From assembly GCF_037976325.1 (NCBI RefSeq), contig NZ_CP150265.1, forward strand, positions 2,847,501 to 2,911,500: DNA of 64,000 nucleotides, read 5' to 3'. Positions 10,401 to 18,174 of this stretch are shown here, piece after piece. A program made the translations under genes and the position numbers. Below the pieces are notes generated by a model. The model was not told the DNA's origin. It ran no database searches and saw only the letters and a list, made by a program, of their open reading frames with translations. This stretch comes from Paenibacillus sp. FSL K6-3182. Lineage in GTDB: Bacteria > Bacillota > Bacilli > Paenibacillales > Paenibacillaceae. Numbering within the stretch: the first letter of the stretch is position 1; each line of letters starts with the position of its first letter.

Positions 10401-10466
10401 CATGACGAATATCTCATTCCAGCAAATCAAGAGCTGGCGTTTGAATTCAATATTCATCGCGTATAA
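7434..10466 (+). CDS. GH2 beta-galactosidase (LacZ type)
   Basis: Large glycoside hydrolase of 1010 residues, no signal peptide, so it acts in the cytoplasm on imported beta-galactosides. Domain order follows LacZ: sugar-binding jelly roll (about 40-215), immunoglobulin-like domain, TIM barrel (about 330-620), further beta domain, and the C-terminal Bgal_small_N domain (about 740-1008, ATTDNDKG and GPEENYIDR). The acid/base is E460 in SVGNEAYAG and the nucleophile is E527 in SCEYMHAMGNS, close in position to E461 and E537 of the E. coli enzyme. AGGGG at 7421-7425 precedes the ATG. It lies downstream of the CUT1 transporter, whose substrate it probably cleaves. Confidence 0.95.
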   Translation: MNEMKPTINWLTDLSVFAVNRLPAHSDHRYYESIEEAAADDQMALRYDLNGSWKFSYAVKPEDRPERFYQLDYVCDSWGDINVPGHIQMQGYGKPQYVNTMYPWDGHHDIRPPAIPEDHNPVGSYVKYFKVPVNMQQKPVYISFQGVESAFYVWLNGKFVGYSEDSFTPAEFDLSPYLVDGENKLAVEVYQRSTGSWLEDQDFWRFSGIFRDVYLYSVPSIHVRDLFVHADLNDDYTNGSIQADMKLEGQQPSRIRMELKDADGLTVATVSSDSVEGSSLTLSLDAGAVIPWSAEKPYLYMLYITAYDQAGILIEAIPQRVGFRKFEMINKIMHLNGKRIVFKGVNRHEFNSRKGRAISKDDMLWDIATLKRNNLNAVRTSHYPNQSLWYELCDIYGVYVIDEMNLETHGSWQKMGAVEPSWNIPENKPKWQPIVMDRAISMVERDKNHPSILIWSVGNEAYAGEVLLNVSNYFRETDPSRLVHYEGVFHNRKYNDTSDMESRMYAKPADIEAYLNDDPQKPYISCEYMHAMGNSVGGMHKYTELEQKYPMYQGGFIWDYIDQVIVKKDRYGKEFLAYGGDFDDRATDYNFCTNGIVYADRKESPKMQEVKFLYQNLKLIPDRHGVTIKNENLFEGTDAYDLVVCLHLEGKEIFRSTLLVDVAAQSESYVKLELPEAAEQGEYVLLAALTLKEDHLWAQAGYEISFGQFVFVVENRVEAVLPEGSLRVVEGDVNIGMHGRDFSIMFSKQAGTLTSVNYAGREMIAIPPAPLFWRATTDNDKGFSLGFDSGVWFAASLTRKCTQVELTEQSGSATVTFQYKLIISSEVLVTVAYTVYADGSLNVKSRYNGAEGLPKLPIFALSFKVPADYSHLDWYAMGPEENYIDRAFGAKLCEFSNNAADNVSGYVVPQESGNRTGVRRVNITNDYGRGIRISAPAAQPVECNISPYTAFELESASHHYELPNVHYTVVTVAGRQMGVGGDDSWGAPVHDEYLIPANQELAFEFNIHRV

Positions 10467-10501
10467 GTTATGTTTATGAACAAGATTGTGTAAAATGAAA
10501 T

Positions 10502-10556
10502 GAGGCTGTTCCCAATGTAGATTATTCTACTTCAGGAGCAGCCTCTCTTTATTTTT
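10502..10556. terminator. Bidirectional terminator between convergent genes
   Basis: GAGGCTGTTCC at 10502-10512 pairs with GGAGCAGCCTC at 10535-10545, with additional inner pairing around GTAGATTATTCTAC. T-rich sequence follows on the plus side. It lies between the GH2 gene and the convergent AraC gene and overlaps the end of the latter. Confidence 0.75.
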
Positions 10557-11418
10557 CCTGCCGGTACTTGGAAGGACTGCAGCCTTCACTCCCTTTGAAT
10601 GCGCGGCTGAAAGCATGAATGTTCGAATAGCCAAGCTGCTCAGCGATATCCTGCATCGGCAAATAAGTAAACTGAATCATCATTTTAGCTTTTTCGATAC
10701 GGATCTGCTGATGATATTGAATCGGTGTTTGCTGAAACAGGTTTTTGAACAAATGAATCAAATGGAATTTGCTTATATGGAATCGCTCAGACAGCTCATC
10801 CAGCTTGATGCAGCGGTGCACGTTATGCTCGATGTATGAACGAATATCCGTAAGCAGCCCCAGCTGTCCATCACTTTTCGTTTTGCTGCCCCAATACTGC
10901 TCTCTCATTATGAGGGACAGAATCGCCAGCAAACAGCCTTTAATACGGATCTCATAAAAGGGAGGTTTCGTTTCGAATTCGCGAATCAATTCGAAGAGCG
11001 ATTGTTCCAAAGGAAATGGGTCTCCAAGGCGAAAATGAGTAGGCATAAGAAATGGTGATGCGGATAGCTCATTATTACGAAACCAGCCCTTCTCCTTCGT
11101 ATTCATCTGATGGAGCTGTTTAAAGGAAACGCCAACTTCTTGGCTGTCAGGCAGAACATACAGATCAAAATGAACATGGGGCTGGCGAACTCTCGTTCCG
11201 CCAATATTGTGAATAGCGTGTTTTTGCCCGGGCTTAAAGAAGAAGCAGTCTCCAGCCCTTCCGTGATAGACAACATCCTCCACGGTTACGAGCATTTGAC
11301 CCTCCATGAGGTATAGCAGCTCATAATCCCAAATAACCCGCTCATCCATCTTCCACGTTGGCTCCAGCACACTGTCCATAGCCACCCGAATATAGGGGGA
11401 CAGTTTATCGACCTGCAT
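10549..11418 (-). CDS. AraC-family transcriptional regulator
   Basis: Cytoplasmic regulator of 289 residues: an N-terminal cupin-type AraC_binding domain (GRAGDCFFFKPGQKHAI region, about 50-70) and a C-terminal AraC helix-turn-helix pair (IKLDELSERFHISKFHLIHLF and DIAEQLGYSNIHAFSRAFKG, about 190-285). The ATG at 11418 is chosen because GAGGTG (11430-11425) lies 6 bases upstream; an in-frame GTG at 11427 lies inside that site. It is divergent from the GH172 gene, with 120 bases between, and probably controls it in response to a sugar. Confidence 0.9.
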   Translation of the reverse strand: MQVDKLSPYIRVAMDSVLEPTWKMDERVIWDYELLYLMEGQMLVTVEDVVYHGRAGDCFFFKPGQKHAIHNIGGTRVRQPHVHFDLYVLPDSQEVGVSFKQLHQMNTKEKGWFRNNELSASPFLMPTHFRLGDPFPLEQSLFELIREFETKPPFYEIRIKGCLLAILSLIMREQYWGSKTKSDGQLGLLTDIRSYIEHNVHRCIKLDELSERFHISKFHLIHLFKNLFQQTPIQYHQQIRIEKAKMMIQFTYLPMQDIAEQLGYSNIHAFSRAFKGSEGCSPSKYRQEK

Positions 11419-11538
11419 ATCGATCACCTCAGCAATTTATGATAAACAACTTAACAATAAAAGGTAAGGGATAATCATATCTATCATTATATAATAGGCT
11501 CGATAATAAACAATAATTGATACATGAGGTGATGGACT

Positions 11539-12642
11539 ATGCTGCAGCAGCACGGACTAGGATTTGGTTTATCCTCCGCTCCGCTCGTCACAAATGCGCG
11601 TACCCGATCCATTTCAGCAGAAAATGTGAATGGTGAGAAGGGGCAAGGCGGTAAAGAAGCGAGCAACTTGGGCATTGGAAGAAAAGGCAGGCCTGCCATA
11701 ACACTGGGTCAAGGTGAAGAAGTGACGCTTGCCCATATTCAAGGGACGGGAGTAATTCAGCATTTCTGGATTACTGTCGCGGACAAAACAGGCAGAGGGC
11801 ATACGGCACAATACGTGCTTCGTGATCTTATTCTGCGCATGTACTGGGATGATGAGACGAGCCCATCGGTGGACGTTCCGCTCGGTGATTTTTTCTGCAA
11901 TGGCTTCGGTGTGCGAACCAACGTTCATTCACTGCCGATTGCTGTCGTTCCGACGGGCGGCATGAACTGTTATATTCCAATGCCGTTCCGGAAATCGGCG
12001 AAAATCACGATTGTAAATCAGCATGCCGCTAACATAGATGGTTTTTTCTATACGTTTAATTATTCGCTCGTTGATGAGCTGCCAGAGAATGCAGCGTATT
12101 TTCACGCGCAGTGGCGCCGTGAGAAAGTGACGGAAATAGGCAAAGACTATACGATTCTGGATAATGTCAAAGGTGCAGGACAATATATCGGCACATACCT
12201 TGCATGGGCCGCACTCGAGCGGAACTGGTGGGGAGAAGGTGAGATCAAATTTTATATGGATGGCGATCAAGATTGGCCGACGATTTGTGGAACGGGCACG
12301 GAGGATTATGTGGGAGGCGCATGGTGTTTCAGCAATACACGGACAAATGAACCCGAATCGTATTCCACGGCGTATTTAGGCTATAAGTTTTACAAGGAAA
12401 CGACGGAGGTCGACCCTTGGTATGGTCATAATGTACCCATGCACGGCATGTACCGCTGGCATCTGCCCGATCCGATTCGATTTGAAAATGATCTGCGTGT
12501 GACGATTCAGCAAATCGGTCACGACCATACGAAGCTGTTTGAACGCTCCGACGACATCTCATCCGTAGCCTATTGGTATCAGATGGAGCCGCATGCCCCA
12601 TTTCCTCAATTGCCCCCGGCTAATGAGCGATGGCCGAGGTAA
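11539..12642 (+). CDS. GH172-family glycosidase (DUF2961)
   Basis: Protein of 367 residues of the DUF2961 family, now classed as GH172, whose characterised members act on alpha-D-fructofuranosides or D-arabinofuranosides. Family marks are RSISAENVNGEKGQGG near residue 23-38, VIQHFWITV, and the GEGEIKF and CGTGTEDYVGGAWCF blocks. E235 and E255 in those two blocks are the likely catalytic carboxylates, spaced almost as the pair known in the family. There is no signal peptide, so it is cytoplasmic. GAGGTGATGG at 11525-11534 supplies the ribosome site. The divergent AraC gene is the probable regulator. Substrate is unknown. Confidence 0.88.
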   Translation: MLQQHGLGFGLSSAPLVTNARTRSISAENVNGEKGQGGKEASNLGIGRKGRPAITLGQGEEVTLAHIQGTGVIQHFWITVADKTGRGHTAQYVLRDLILRMYWDDETSPSVDVPLGDFFCNGFGVRTNVHSLPIAVVPTGGMNCYIPMPFRKSAKITIVNQHAANIDGFFYTFNYSLVDELPENAAYFHAQWRREKVTEIGKDYTILDNVKGAGQYIGTYLAWAALERNWWGEGEIKFYMDGDQDWPTICGTGTEDYVGGAWCFSNTRTNEPESYSTAYLGYKFYKETTEVDPWYGHNVPMHGMYRWHLPDPIRFENDLRVTIQQIGHDHTKLFERSDDISSVAYWYQMEPHAPFPQLPPANERWPR

Positions 12643-12736
12643 GCATAAGGCAGGGAATACATTCGTGATAACAATAGAATAGAAGTCCATGATATGATAG
12701 GGAGAACATCGTATTTTAGAAAGGAGTTATTCGAAT

Positions 12737-13054
12737 ATGTACGAGCATCTCGTATCATTTAAGTTTAAAGAGAAGCTTTCTAGCACCAAAGAACAAGAGC
12801 TGCTGAGCGCTCTTTATTCCTTGCAAACAGAAGTTCCAGGCATCATTGAATTGACTGCAGGCTGTAATGTAACGACAGAAACGGATAATATTCAAGGTTA
12901 CACACTGGGCTTGCGAGTTACCTTTAAGGATCAGCAGTCTTTGCTCGACTACGGTCCGCATCCTGCACATCAGCATTTTGTAGGTTTGCTGGACGGGCTG
13001 CTTGATAACGTAATCGTTGTTGATTATCCTATCTTGAATAAACCGATCAACTAG
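12737..13054 (+). CDS. Dabb-family (stress-responsive A/B barrel) protein
   Basis: Small protein of 105 residues with the dimeric alpha+beta barrel Dabb fold: N-terminal YEHLVSFKFKE strand, central GYTLGLRVTFKDQQSLLDY segment and the HPAHQHFV helix near 74-81. Function in bacteria is mostly unknown; some relatives bind heme or small aromatic compounds. AAAGGAG at 12720-12726 is the ribosome site. It lies 31 bases upstream of nikR on the same strand with no terminator between, so the two may be co-transcribed. Confidence 0.85.
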   Translation: MYEHLVSFKFKEKLSSTKEQELLSALYSLQTEVPGIIELTAGCNVTTETDNIQGYTLGLRVTFKDQQSLLDYGPHPAHQHFVGLLDGLLDNVIVVDYPILNKPIN

Positions 13055-13085
13055 ATGTCGAATCTGAAGCAGGCAGGGTGAGCAA

Positions 13086-13535
13086 ATGGCTGAAAAGGAA
13101 GAGCTGGTTCGGTTTGGCGTGTCCTTTCCGGCACCGCTGATTGATCAATTTGATCGATATACAGACGAACTTGGTTATCATAATCGATCGGAAGCCATTC
13201 GTGATTTGGTTAGGCGAGCCTTGCTTGAGCCAACTCGAATGAACGGTCAGGAGCATGTTGCAGGTACGATTGTTCTCGTATATGATCACCATGTCAGTGA
13301 TTTACCCGTTGTTCTGATGGAGGTGCAGCATCGCTTTCATCATGATATTATTTCCAACATGCATGTCCACTTAAATCATGATCAATGCTTGGAGGTCATC
13401 GTCGTGAGAGGACAGCTGTCGCGCCTGCGGTCGCTGCATCAGCAGATTCAAGCACAGAAGGGCGTCATTTATGCCGAGCTCTCCGTTACTTATGCGGATA
13501 AACATGATTCTGCCAAAGAGCATACTCATACTTGA
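13086..13535 (+). CDS. nikR: Nickel-responsive regulator NikR
   Basis: Ribbon-helix-helix repressor of 149 residues that senses nickel. The N-terminal RHH domain (RFGVSFPAPLIDQFDRY and NRSEAIRDLVRRALLE, residues 9-48) is followed by the ACT-like metal domain. The four square-planar nickel ligands known in E. coli NikR (H76, H87, H89, C95) have counterparts with the same spacing: H82, H93, H95 and C101 within QHRFHHDIISNMHVHLNHDQC. It stands before a five-gene nickel-type ABC importer and probably represses it when nickel is plentiful. A stem-loop terminator follows it. Confidence 0.95.
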   Translation: MAEKEELVRFGVSFPAPLIDQFDRYTDELGYHNRSEAIRDLVRRALLEPTRMNGQEHVAGTIVLVYDHHVSDLPVVLMEVQHRFHHDIISNMHVHLNHDQCLEVIVVRGQLSRLRSLHQQIQAQKGVIYAELSVTYADKHDSAKEHTHT

Positions 13536-13582
13536 GATCGGAAACTGTTATATTTGAATCTATTAATAGGATTGTACAATTA

Positions 13583-13632
13583 AGAGGATTTCTAACATGT
13601 CGACGCTGTCGATGTTAGGTCCTCTTTTTTTT
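13583..13632 (+). terminator. Terminator of nikR
   Basis: CTAACATGTCGAC (13592-13604) pairs with GTCGATGTTAG (13608-13618), extended by AGAGGA against CCTCT and followed by a run of eight T. It separates nikR from the nickel transporter genes. Confidence 0.8.
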
Positions 13633-13685
13633 CTGGCGTTTTTTGAGCGAATTTTGAAGAAAAAGGATGAAACTCTATCAAAGTC

Positions 13686-13723
13686 GTGTTACACTATCAC
13701 ATAATCGTGTTACTTAATGTAAC
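13686..13723 (+). promoter_or_regulatory. Putative NikR operator before the nickel importer
   Basis: GTGTTAC occurs at 13686-13692 and again at 13707-13713, and its near complement GTAACGC at 13719-13725. The two direct copies are 14 bases apart. As I recall, NikR of the Geobacter type recognises GTGTTAC and GTAACAC half-sites about 13-14 bases apart; here the best-spaced pair is direct rather than inverted. A weak -10 (TACACT, 13690-13695) overlaps the first copy. The site lies 19 bases upstream of the nikA-like start. Confidence 0.55.
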
Positions 13724-13741
13724 GCCACAGGAGGGGTTGGG

Positions 13742-15331
13742 TTGAAAACTTTCGTTTCAGCTATCACTTATGCAATCATTGTTGTATTCATCATCACAGG
13801 ATGCAGCGGCGTGAAGCCGGCAGACACTACTGCCAAAACAGATGAGCTAATTGTTGCGGTAGGATCAGAGCCGGACACCGGTTTTGATCCGATTAAGGGC
13901 TGGGGACGGTACGGCTCTCCGCTGTTCCAAAGTACACTGCTTAAACGAGATGATGATTTGAATATTGTGAAGGATTTGGCTGCTGACTATCACGTAAGCG
14001 AGGATGGCAAGTCGTGGACGGTCAAGCTGCGGGAGGATGTCGTATTCTCCGACGGAAAGCCGTTAACCTCTGAGGATGTGAAGTTTACATTCGATACAGC
14101 TGCCAGCAATGGAGCTGCGATTGATCTCACTAATTTAGCAAACGTAGAAGCAGGAAATAACGAAGTTGTGTTTCATTTAAAGAAACCGCAATCGACATTT
14201 GTTTATTATCTTATAACGACCGGTATTGTACCTAAACATGCTTATTCGAGCAGTTATGCGGAAAACCCGATCGGCTCAGGTCCGTTTACATTCGTACAAT
14301 GGGATCGCGGACAGCAACTAATCGTAAAGGCAAACGCGAACTATTACGGAGACAAGCCGTATTTTCAGAAGCTGACTTTCTTATTTTTAAATGAAGACGG
14401 CGCATTCGCGGCGGCAAAGGCTGGAAGCGTTGATCTTGCTTATATACCGTCCACGTTTAGCAAACAAAAGGTTGCTGGCATGCGGATTGAAGCAGTAAAA
14501 ACAGTAGATAACCGCGGAATAGCATTCCCCTATGTCAAAGCTGGCGGCAAAACGGAAGAAGGTTATCCCATTGGTAATGATGTAACCGCAGATAAAGCAA
14601 TACGCCTGGCTATCAATACAGTAATCGATCGTCAGCAGCTGGTCGATGGCATTTTGGACGGACATGGCTCACCTGCCTATACAGCGAATGATGGTCTTCC
14701 ATGGTGGAATGATGAGACGAAGGTCAAGGATAATGATGCTGCTGCAGCCGCAAAAATATTAGCGGATGGAGGCTGGGTGGACAGCGATGGTGATGGTATC
14801 GTCGAAAAAGGGACGTTAAAAGCACAGTTTACACTTCTGTATCCTTCAAGTGACGTTACACGGCAATCGTTAGCGCTGGCTGCGGCGGAAATGGTGAAAG
14901 CTGCCGGCATTCACATTTTAGTTGAAGGTAAAAGCTGGGACGAGCTTGAGAAGCTGATGCATTCAAATGCTATGCTGCTAGGCTGGGGAAGTCATGACCC
15001 GCTCGAAATGTACAATCTATACAGCAGCTCATTTAGTGGGGTTGACTATTACAATACGGGTTATTACAGCAATCAGACCGTGGATCAGCTGTTTGAACAA
15101 GCATTGGACGCACGTACGGAGGAAGAAGCACTGGCTTATTGGAAAAAAGCGCAATGGGATGGACAAACGGGACTCAGTGCAAAAGGCGATGCTCCATGGG
15201 CATGGCTCGTAAATATTGATCATTTGTTTCTCGTGAAGGACAAGCTTAATATCGGAAAGCAGCGTATTCAGCCGCATGGTCACGGATGGCCTGTAACGGA
15301 CAATATTGAGAGCTGGCGCTGGGAAGAGTAA
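13742..15331 (+). CDS. nikA: Nickel/peptide-type substrate-binding lipoprotein (NikA-like)
   Basis: Family 5 solute-binding protein of 529 residues. It has a lipoprotein signal peptide with the lipobox IITGC (C21) and family-5 blocks: LAADYHVSEDGKSWTVKLREDVVFSDGKPLTSEDVKFTF region near 76-115, and GSGPFTFVQWDRG near 178-190. It starts with TTG at 13742 behind GGAGGGG (about 13730-13736). It would bind nickel, probably as a chelate, outside the membrane. Nickel is inferred from the adjacent NikR and operator; family-5 proteins otherwise also take up peptides and other metal chelates. Confidence 0.85.
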   Translation: MKTFVSAITYAIIVVFIITGCSGVKPADTTAKTDELIVAVGSEPDTGFDPIKGWGRYGSPLFQSTLLKRDDDLNIVKDLAADYHVSEDGKSWTVKLREDVVFSDGKPLTSEDVKFTFDTAASNGAAIDLTNLANVEAGNNEVVFHLKKPQSTFVYYLITTGIVPKHAYSSSYAENPIGSGPFTFVQWDRGQQLIVKANANYYGDKPYFQKLTFLFLNEDGAFAAAKAGSVDLAYIPSTFSKQKVAGMRIEAVKTVDNRGIAFPYVKAGGKTEEGYPIGNDVTADKAIRLAINTVIDRQQLVDGILDGHGSPAYTANDGLPWWNDETKVKDNDAAAAAKILADGGWVDSDGDGIVEKGTLKAQFTLLYPSSDVTRQSLALAAAEMVKAAGIHILVEGKSWDELEKLMHSNAMLLGWGSHDPLEMYNLYSSSFSGVDYYNTGYYSNQTVDQLFEQALDARTEEEALAYWKKAQWDGQTGLSAKGDAPWAWLVNIDHLFLVKDKLNIGKQRIQPHGHGWPVTDNIESWRWEE

Positions 15332-15352
15332 CGGGCGGGAGAGGTTGTCGGC

Positions 15353-16348
15353 ATGCTACAGGGAGTTGCAGTATTTGTAGGGAAAAAGTTTATACGATTA
15401 ATTGCGCTGCTTGCATCGGTCAGCATCATTACTTTTGCGCTCGTTGCTTTATCGCCGATTGATCCGGTGCAATCGTATATTGGAGCAGATGTCATGCGTG
15501 TCGGTGCAGAGCAAAGGGAGCAGATTGCTGCTTATTGGGGAATTGACCGACCATTCGCTGAACGATTTATAAAATGGGCGTCTGCTCTGCTTCAAGGAGA
15601 TATGGGCACCTCAATGATATACAGAGAGGCTGTAACGAAGGTGATTGCGGATCGTTTCTTGCACTCGGTACTGCTCATGGCGTTCGCATGGACGCTGTCA
15701 GGCATTATTGGATTTGCCGCTGGCGTGGCCGCAGCTATAAAGAAGGATTTATGGTTGGATCGGTTGATCAAAAGCTATTGTTATACGCTGGCTTCGACGC
15801 CTGCCTTTTGGATCGGCCTGCTGCTTATGATGGTATTTGCTGTATGGCTCGGCTGGCTGCCAGTAGGGCTCGGTGTTCCTGCTGGGGTATTGGCAGGGAG
15901 CGTAACGGCTGCCGATTATATTCGTCATATGATTTTGCCAGGTATTACTCTGAGTGTCGTGGGCATCGCACCGATTGCACTCCATACACGCCAGAAGCTG
16001 ATTGATGTGATGGAAAGCGATTATTATTTGTTTGCCAGAGCACGAGGTGAATATGGTGTGAGTTTGTTTCTTAGACATGGTCTTCGCAACATTGCATTGC
16101 CTGCTATTACGCTGCAGTTTGCTTCATTTGGCGAATTGTTCGGTGGAGCCGTTCTTGCAGAGCAGGTGTTTTCTTATCCGGGACTCGGACAAGCGACGGT
16201 AGAAGCGGGTCTTCGCGGTGATGTGCCGCTGCTTATGGGGCTTGTCTTATGCAGTACGATCTTTGTATTCACTGGCAATGCAATAGCTGAATATTTTTAC
16301 CGTATGGTTGATCCAAGGCTGAGGTACGGGAAGGAGGCGCAAGGATGA
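15353..16348 (+). CDS. nikB: Nickel-type ABC transporter permease (NikB-like)
   Basis: Inner-membrane permease of 331 residues in the DppB/NikB family, six membrane helices. It shows the N-terminal RLIALLASVSIITFALVAL helix, the periplasmic-type loop with YWGIDRPFAERFIKWASALLQGDMGTS, and the EAA-type loop around DYYLFARARGEYGVSLFLRHGLRN (about 222-245). It begins 21 bases after the nikA-like gene and overlaps nikC by 4 bases (ATGA), so it is translated in one operon with its partners. Confidence 0.9.
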   Translation: MLQGVAVFVGKKFIRLIALLASVSIITFALVALSPIDPVQSYIGADVMRVGAEQREQIAAYWGIDRPFAERFIKWASALLQGDMGTSMIYREAVTKVIADRFLHSVLLMAFAWTLSGIIGFAAGVAAAIKKDLWLDRLIKSYCYTLASTPAFWIGLLLMMVFAVWLGWLPVGLGVPAGVLAGSVTAADYIRHMILPGITLSVVGIAPIALHTRQKLIDVMESDYYLFARARGEYGVSLFLRHGLRNIALPAITLQFASFGELFGGAVLAEQVFSYPGLGQATVEAGLRGDVPLLMGLVLCSTIFVFTGNAIAEYFYRMVDPRLRYGKEAQG

Positions 16349-17205
16349 ATCAGCTTACGATTTTACAGAAACCAGCTGCTCGGAAGCGTTCAAACGAACG
16401 GCGACGAATGCTTATATCGGCAATAGGTGCAGCGCTTCTGCTTGTAAGCATCGGCATAGGCAGCTGGCTTCTTGATTCATCGGCACTTTCAGTTCAGCTG
16501 AATAATCGGAACTTGCCTCCGTCGATAACTCATTTGTTCGGAACCGATTGGCTGGGGAGGGATATGCTTTCCCGCACCGTAAAGGGACTGGCACTTAGCA
16601 TTCAAGTTGGGCTGCTCGGTTCGATTTCCAGCGTACTTATTGCAGCGATGATGGGATTGATGGCGGCAACGCTTGGGAAGACGGCTGATCGCATTGTTTC
16701 CTGGCTTATTGATGTTTTTCTAAGTGTACCTCATCTCGTATTGCTTATATTGATAGCTTTTGTTTGCGGGGGCGGCCTTAAAGGGGTGGCCATTGGCATC
16801 ATGCTGACGCATTGGCCAAGCCTTGCTCGAGTGATTCGCGCGGAGGCGATGCAGCTCATGTCAGCAGAATATGTGCTAGTTGCGAGGAAGCTCGGAAGAT
16901 CACGTTTGTCTGTTGCTGCTAGGCACTTAGCACCGCATTTATTTCCGCAATTGTTGGTTGGTTTTCTGCTGTTGTTCCCACATGCTGTGCTGCATGAAGC
17001 GGCGATAACCTTCCTAGGCCTTGGCATGTCACCGCATCAGCCCGCAATAGGTATTATACTTTCTGAATCCATGCGTTACTTATCGACGGGAATGTGGTGG
17101 CTTGCGGTATTTCCGGGACTCGGATTGTTGCTAACTGTACGCGCGTTTGATAAGCTGGGCAACCATTTGCGGCTGCTCATTGACCCGCGGAATGCTCAGC
17201 TATGA
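16345..17205 (+). CDS. nikC: Nickel-type ABC transporter permease (NikC-like)
   Basis: Second permease, 286 residues, DppC/NikC family. After a membrane helix near 23-43 it has the family block HLFGTDWLGRDMLSRTVKG (about 63-80), further helices, the EAA-type loop AEYVLVARKLGRSRLSVAARHLAPHL, and AITFLGLGMSP near the C-terminus. The ATG overlaps the nikB stop (ATGA). It completes the membrane channel for the metal-loaded binding protein. Confidence 0.9.
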   Translation: MNQLTILQKPAARKRSNERRRMLISAIGAALLLVSIGIGSWLLDSSALSVQLNNRNLPPSITHLFGTDWLGRDMLSRTVKGLALSIQVGLLGSISSVLIAAMMGLMAATLGKTADRIVSWLIDVFLSVPHLVLLILIAFVCGGGLKGVAIGIMLTHWPSLARVIRAEAMQLMSAEYVLVARKLGRSRLSVAARHLAPHLFPQLLVGFLLLFPHAVLHEAAITFLGLGMSPHQPAIGIILSESMRYLSTGMWWLAVFPGLGLLLTVRAFDKLGNHLRLLIDPRNAQL

Positions 17206-17250
17206 CGCTAATGGAAGGCGATATTGATCAATATGGAGGGAGGTTCCCCT

Positions 17251-18174
17251 ATGCCGCTGCTGGAGGTGAATAAACTATCCATTTCCTTTATGCACTATGT
17301 GAAAGGCAGCTCGCAGGAACAGGTTTCGATTATTGATGAGCTGGATTTCGCGATAAATGAAGGTGAAATCGTAGCCGTCGTTGGAGCGAGCGGATCGGGA
17401 AAAAGCTTGCTCGCTCATGCGATTATGGGCATTTTACCTAAAAATGTTGTGATGACCGGAAGCATCTCATACGGCGGAGAAGTGCTGAATGAAGCTAAGC
17501 TTAAGCGCTACCGCGGTAAGGAAATTGCCTTAGTACCGCAATCGGTAAGCTTTCTTAATCCGTTAATGCGAGTAGGCAAGCAGCTGCGCACGCGCGAAGA
17601 TGGCGCTGAGCAGCTTCAGGAACGGAGAGGGTTATTTGCGCGGCTTCAGCTTGGAGCACATGTGGAGAGGCTGTTTCCCTTTCAGCTCTCAGGAGGCATG
17701 GCTCGTAAGGTGCTTGTTTCTACGGCAGCGCTGGAGAGAACAAGGCTGATCATCGCAGATGAACCTACGCCAGGCATGCATCCGGATGATGTTACAGAGG
17801 CGCTCGGCCACTTCAAGCAGCTCGCTGAAGGCGGCTGTGCCGTGTTGTTTATTACACATGATATTGAATCGGCTCTTCAAATTGCCGATAAGGTCGCTAT
17901 ATTTTATGCGGGAACCGCTGTTGAGGTCGCTTCGGCCAAAGATTTTCACGGAAATGGTGAGCAGCTTAGGCATCCTTACAGCCGCGCCTTGTGGCGTGCG
18001 CTTCCTCAAAATGGTTTTGAACCGCTGGCAGGGACGCAGCCTGCAAGGAGTTCTGCGATTTCAGGCTGTCTCTTTGCTGAACGCTGCAGCTTGGCTACAG
18101 AACGATGTGTTGACAGCAGGCCGGCGGCACGCAGCCTTCGAAGTGGAATGGTGAGGTGTGTTCATGCGACTTGA
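17251..18174 (+). CDS. nikD: Nickel-type ABC transporter ATPase (NikD-like)
   Basis: ABC ATPase of 307 residues. Walker A is GASGSGKS (residues 45-52), signature LSGGMARK, Walker B LIIADEP, and switch histidine in LFITHD. The C-terminal tail holds the cysteines seen in oligopeptide/nickel ATPases (GCLFAERCSLATERC). The ATG at 17251 is chosen over the TTG at 17224, because GGAGGGAGG (17235-17243) sits 7 bases before it. It powers uptake with the NikE-like subunit, whose gene overlaps its end by 11 bases. Confidence 0.9.
   Translation: MPLLEVNKLSISFMHYVKGSSQEQVSIIDELDFAINEGEIVAVVGASGSGKSLLAHAIMGILPKNVVMTGSISYGGEVLNEAKLKRYRGKEIALVPQSVSFLNPLMRVGKQLRTREDGAEQLQERRGLFARLQLGAHVERLFPFQLSGGMARKVLVSTAALERTRLIIADEPTPGMHPDDVTEALGHFKQLAEGGCAVLFITHDIESALQIADKVAIFYAGTAVEVASAKDFHGNGEQLRHPYSRALWRALPQNGFEPLAGTQPARSSAISGCLFAERCSLATERCVDSRPAARSLRSGMVRCVHAT

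Noticed and set aside
15574..16005. 143-codon frame inside the nikB-like gene
   Set aside because: Same-strand shadow in another frame of a conserved permease.
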